A DNA stretch of 64,000 nt from UBA1941 sp046329555. Its GTDB lineage: Bacteria; Bacteroidota; Bacteroidia; Chitinophagales; LD1. Made by a program: the position numbers and the translations under genes. This document shows, piece by piece, positions 61,647 to 64,000 of the stretch. Location of the stretch: NCBI GenBank assembly GCA_046329555.1, contig JAXLUK010000005.1:186001-250000 (forward strand). The letters are read 5' to 3'. Position 1 is the first letter of the stretch. Each line of letters starts with the position of its first letter. The notes beneath the pieces are model-generated. The model ran no database searches. It was not told the DNA's origin and was given only the letters and a program-made list of their open reading frames with translations.

Positions 61647-63140
61647 ATGAAATACGTTTATCTGCTTGTCTTTTCTTGTAGCTGTTGGTTGACACAGGCG
61701 CAAACCGCACTGTTCAATAACCGTGGTGCAGATATGTATGTAATGCCGGGTGCTTATATGATTGTGAAGGCTGATTCTTTGCATAATCACACCGGAAGTA
61801 TTCAGAATGCAGGTGATATTGTGGTGGAAGGAAATATTTACAACGATGCCACGCTAACAGGAGGTAGCAGTACGCCTACCGGCTTATATCAGATTCACGG
61901 CGATTGGATAAATAATGGTGTAGTCAATTCCTATAATGATTCGGTTCAGTTGGCTGGAGGGGCTCAATTTATTGGAGGCACGCAGCCCACGCCGTTTCAT
62001 CATTTGATTCTTGCGGGAACACCGGGATCGGTGAAAACGCAGTTGGTAGATGCCTCTGTAGATGGCGTACTGAACCTGAGCGATCACGAGTTGGCTACAG
62101 AAAATAACGAAATGTTAGTCTTGAATACAGCGCCTTCAGCTATTGTAAAAGGCACTGGTCCAAATGGTTTTGTAAGTAGTTTAGGTGCGGGCCGGCTTAC
62201 CCGTGCAACTGCTTCTACATCGCCTTATTTGTTTCCGTTGGGAACGCCTAGCGCTATTGCCGGCAAGCCATTTTATTACCGCCCGGTTGAAATGAAGCCC
62301 GCAGGCGCAGCCGCTAATCGCTTTGGCGGACGGCTGGTTCATGAACCGCTGGCTGATAGTTACGATCCAGAGTCTTTCGAAGACGCCTTGTGCAAGGTAA
62401 ATCCATTATTCTATCATCGATTATACCATAGTTCAGGAGCGGATGCTGCTTCTATAAAGGTATTTTTCGATAAAGCGAACGACGGCGCCTGGAGCGATTT
62501 GGCGCAATGGCGTTCGGAATGGAAGTATATGCCGGTGGCTTCGGTAGCCAGTGCTGGTGGCTTTTCTACAGTAGAGGTTAAAAACTGGACTAATTTCTCT
62601 ACATTTCCCTTTGCCCTGGCTTCCAAAAAGTTTGTTGTTGATGCCGGTGCCGATCAGGAAATTTTGCCCGGGGCAACCGCCAATTTGGATCCGGTTATTA
62701 CCATTTCAGATGCAACGATTCAATGGATTCCCTCAACTTATCTAGATTTTGATAATATTGCACGCGCTAGGAGTACTCCTTCCGAAAGTTTGGAGTACAC
62801 TTTGCAGGTGACGAATGCAGTGGGTTGCAAGGCTTCGGATCAAGTAAAAATTACGATTTTACCTGATGCGTTGTTGGTACCAACCGGATTCTCGCCCAAC
62901 GGAGATGGAGCCAATGATTTGATGCGTCCTTTAAACACAAATCTGGACGAAGTAGAGTTTCAAGTCTTCAATCGGTGGGGAGAAAAAGTGTTCGAAACCA
63001 CAAATACTGCTGATGGTTGGGATGGAACTTATAAAGGAGTGAAGCAGGATTTAGGGGTATATGTTTGGAAAGCGGTGTATCGGTTAACTGGAAGTTCAGA
63101 ACGTCGTTCGGCCTCGGGTAATTTTACACTGGTGAAATAA
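61647..63140 (+). CDS. Secreted protein with T9SS type B (gliding-associated) C-terminal domain
   Basis: 497 residues from the ATG at 61647. Signal peptide (MKYVYLLVFSCSCWLTQAQ). The N-terminal ~360 residues are beta-rich and Gly/Asn-rich (LHNHTGSIQNAGDIVVEGNIYNDATLTGG). A PKD-like module at ~365-410 (FVVDAGADQEILPGATANLD) precedes the type B CTD: LVPTGFSPNGDGANDLMRPLNTN, FQVFNRWGEKVFETTNTADGWDGTYKG, LGVYVWKAVYRL. Type B CTDs direct T9SS export, often to the cell surface with a partner barrel. The next gene encodes a collagen-like surface protein. Confidence 0.88.
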   Translation: MKYVYLLVFSCSCWLTQAQTALFNNRGADMYVMPGAYMIVKADSLHNHTGSIQNAGDIVVEGNIYNDATLTGGSSTPTGLYQIHGDWINNGVVNSYNDSVQLAGGAQFIGGTQPTPFHHLILAGTPGSVKTQLVDASVDGVLNLSDHELATENNEMLVLNTAPSAIVKGTGPNGFVSSLGAGRLTRATASTSPYLFPLGTPSAIAGKPFYYRPVEMKPAGAAANRFGGRLVHEPLADSYDPESFEDALCKVNPLFYHRLYHSSGADAASIKVFFDKANDGAWSDLAQWRSEWKYMPVASVASAGGFSTVEVKNWTNFSTFPFALASKKFVVDAGADQEILPGATANLDPVITISDATIQWIPSTYLDFDNIARARSTPSESLEYTLQVTNAVGCKASDQVKITILPDALLVPTGFSPNGDGANDLMRPLNTNLDEVEFQVFNRWGEKVFETTNTADGWDGTYKGVKQDLGVYVWKAVYRLTGSSERRSASGNFTLVK

Positions 63141-63167
63141 AAAATTAGAAAAATAACGTCTCAAAAT

Positions 63168-64000
63168 ATGAGAAAGAGTTACGTGTTACTATTGTTTTCG
63201 CTTTTAGCAGGCTTTGGCTTGTTTGCGCAAGACAATGTTGGTATCGGAACGTTAACGCCGAGTGCATCGGCGAAGTTAGATATCACCTCAACCGACAAAG
63301 GTATCTTGATTCCGCGTATGGATTCTGTTCAGCGCAAAGCCATTGCTGCACCTGCCGATGGTTTGTTGGTATATGATACCGATTACAAATGTTTTTATTT
63401 CTGGAACAACGGTTTAGCCGGTGCTAATAAATGGCAAAGCCTTTGTTCTGTTGGCGGTTTAGTTGGCCCTCAGGGACCAACCGGACCTCAGGGCGTTGCT
63501 GGCCCAGCGGGACCGCTGGGGCCAACCGGTGCGGCTGGCGTAACTGGTGCTACAGGTATTGATGGGGTAACCGGACCACAAGGACCAACAGGCCTCAGTG
63601 TAACGGGACCAACAGGAGTTGGAGCAACTGGCCCAACAGGAGATGTAGGCCCAACGGGTCCTCAAGGAGCGACAGGTTTAAGTGTAACTGGCCCAACTGG
63701 CACGGGTGCTACTGGTGCAACTGGTGACACCGGTGCGACTGGTGCTACCGGTGCAACTGGTGCAACTGGTGCAACTGGTTTGAGTGTTACTGGTGCAACT
63801 GGCGATCCCGGTCCTACCGGTGCAACTGGTGCTACCGGAGAGACAGGCGCAACTGGTTTGAGTGTTACAGGCCCTACTGGAACCGGCGCTACGGGTGCCA
63901 CTGGGGATACTGGTGCCACGGGTGCCACCGGCGCTACGGGTGCTACAGGTTTAAGTGTAACTGGCCCAACAGGTGACACAGGTCCAACCGGGGCTACTGG
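63168..64000 (+). CDS. Collagen-like surface protein, 3' end outside window
   Basis: 277 residues visible, with no stop. Signal peptide MRKSYVLLLFSLLAGFGLFAQ; a short head domain with DNVGIGTLTPSASAKLDITS and KGILIPRMDSVQRKAI, typical of Bacteroidota fibre-like proteins; DTDYKCFYFWNNGLAGANKW; then from residue ~95 Gly-X-Y repeats rich in GPT, GAT and GPQ. The block GLSVTG interrupts the triplets five times at intervals. Thr in the Y position suggests glycosylated triple helices like bacterial BclA. Likely T9SS-exported or trimeric surface fibre. Starts 27 nt after the type B protein, so they may be one unit. Confidence 0.85.
   Translation, partial: MRKSYVLLLFSLLAGFGLFAQDNVGIGTLTPSASAKLDITSTDKGILIPRMDSVQRKAIAAPADGLLVYDTDYKCFYFWNNGLAGANKWQSLCSVGGLVGPQGPTGPQGVAGPAGPLGPTGAAGVTGATGIDGVTGPQGPTGLSVTGPTGVGATGPTGDVGPTGPQGATGLSVTGPTGTGATGATGDTGATGATGATGATGATGLSVTGATGDPGPTGATGATGETGATGLSVTGPTGTGATGATGDTGATGATGATGATGLSVTGPTGDTGPTGAT

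Noticed and set aside
63662..63979. Minus-strand Pro-Val-Ala repeat frame
   Set aside because: It is the antisense shadow of the Gly-X-Y repeat; the plus-strand gene has a signal peptide and head domain.

Overview
The window is a stretch of chromosome from a member of the Bacteroidota, most likely of the Chitinophagales type. The signs are type IX secretion (T9SS) C-terminal domains of both type A and type B, SprB repeats, a TonB-dependent receptor with a carboxypeptidase-like leader domain, a three-gene sdhCAB complex, DUF6089 and OmpA barrel proteins, and promoter elements of the Bacteroidota TAnnTTTG class (often TAnnTTCG here). No phage, integrase, rRNA, tRNA or CRISPR array was recognised. 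The window starts inside an OmpA-family gene and ends inside a collagen-like gene that runs off the edge.

Layout. 1-2133: OmpA protein, greA, and an orphan PhoB/OmpR-type response regulator. 2168-6776: a TonB-dependent receptor and a T9SS-exported beta-helix protein, each preceded by TTAA[CG] repeats 11 bp apart that look like sites for the adjacent regulator. 6847-7806: three tandem paralogous cysteine-rich mini-lipoproteins followed by a 200-bp nested inverted repeat. 7810-14341: envelope and housekeeping genes (TPR-like protein, exported DUF4258, pentapeptide lipoprotein, M48 protease, rplU-rpmA, isoaspartyl peptidase, DUF2147). 14350-19373: the succinate dehydrogenase operon, in which an SMC/OLD-like ATPase gene and a DUF4276 (TOPRIM-like) gene sit between sdhC and sdhA with near-zero spacing. 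19533-26000: DUF6089 barrel, M43 protease, and a divergent oxyR/katG pair whose KatG carries a signal peptide. 26059-40649: lipase, acyl-CoA dehydrogenase, peptide-binding lipoprotein, a 1446-residue SprB-repeat adhesin, lpxD, the hflX/terC divergent pair, membrane proteins and an EEP phosphoesterase. 41183-46624: an ECF sigma/anti-sigma/Spy-like operon, the C-terminal half of a split transketolase, and two tandem VWA proteins. 46625-48393: GC-rich interspersed elements and a 214-bp tandem repeat full of small palindromes. 48394-52052: CBS-ACT protein, hydrolase, an ACGCAAAG repeat, and a Uup-type ABC-F ATPase. 52382-55664: paaR-paaABCD with an operator matching the known PaaR consensus. 55680-60928: a leftward operon tolC-hlyD-smpB-hypothetical-rhomboid-rhomboid. 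61016-64000: DinB-like protein, a T9SS type B protein and a collagen-like surface protein.

The most unusual item is the ATPase/DUF4276 pair at 17079-18685, inserted without polarity into an essential respiratory operon; by family logic it is a candidate two-gene anti-phage or nuclease system. A second window-wide signal is that promoter -7 elements fall into two groups: about ten genes have the element only 4-6 nt before the start codon, implying leaderless or nearly leaderless mRNAs, while others have leaders of 15-30 nt. All functional assignments come from reading motifs by eye; no database search was run.
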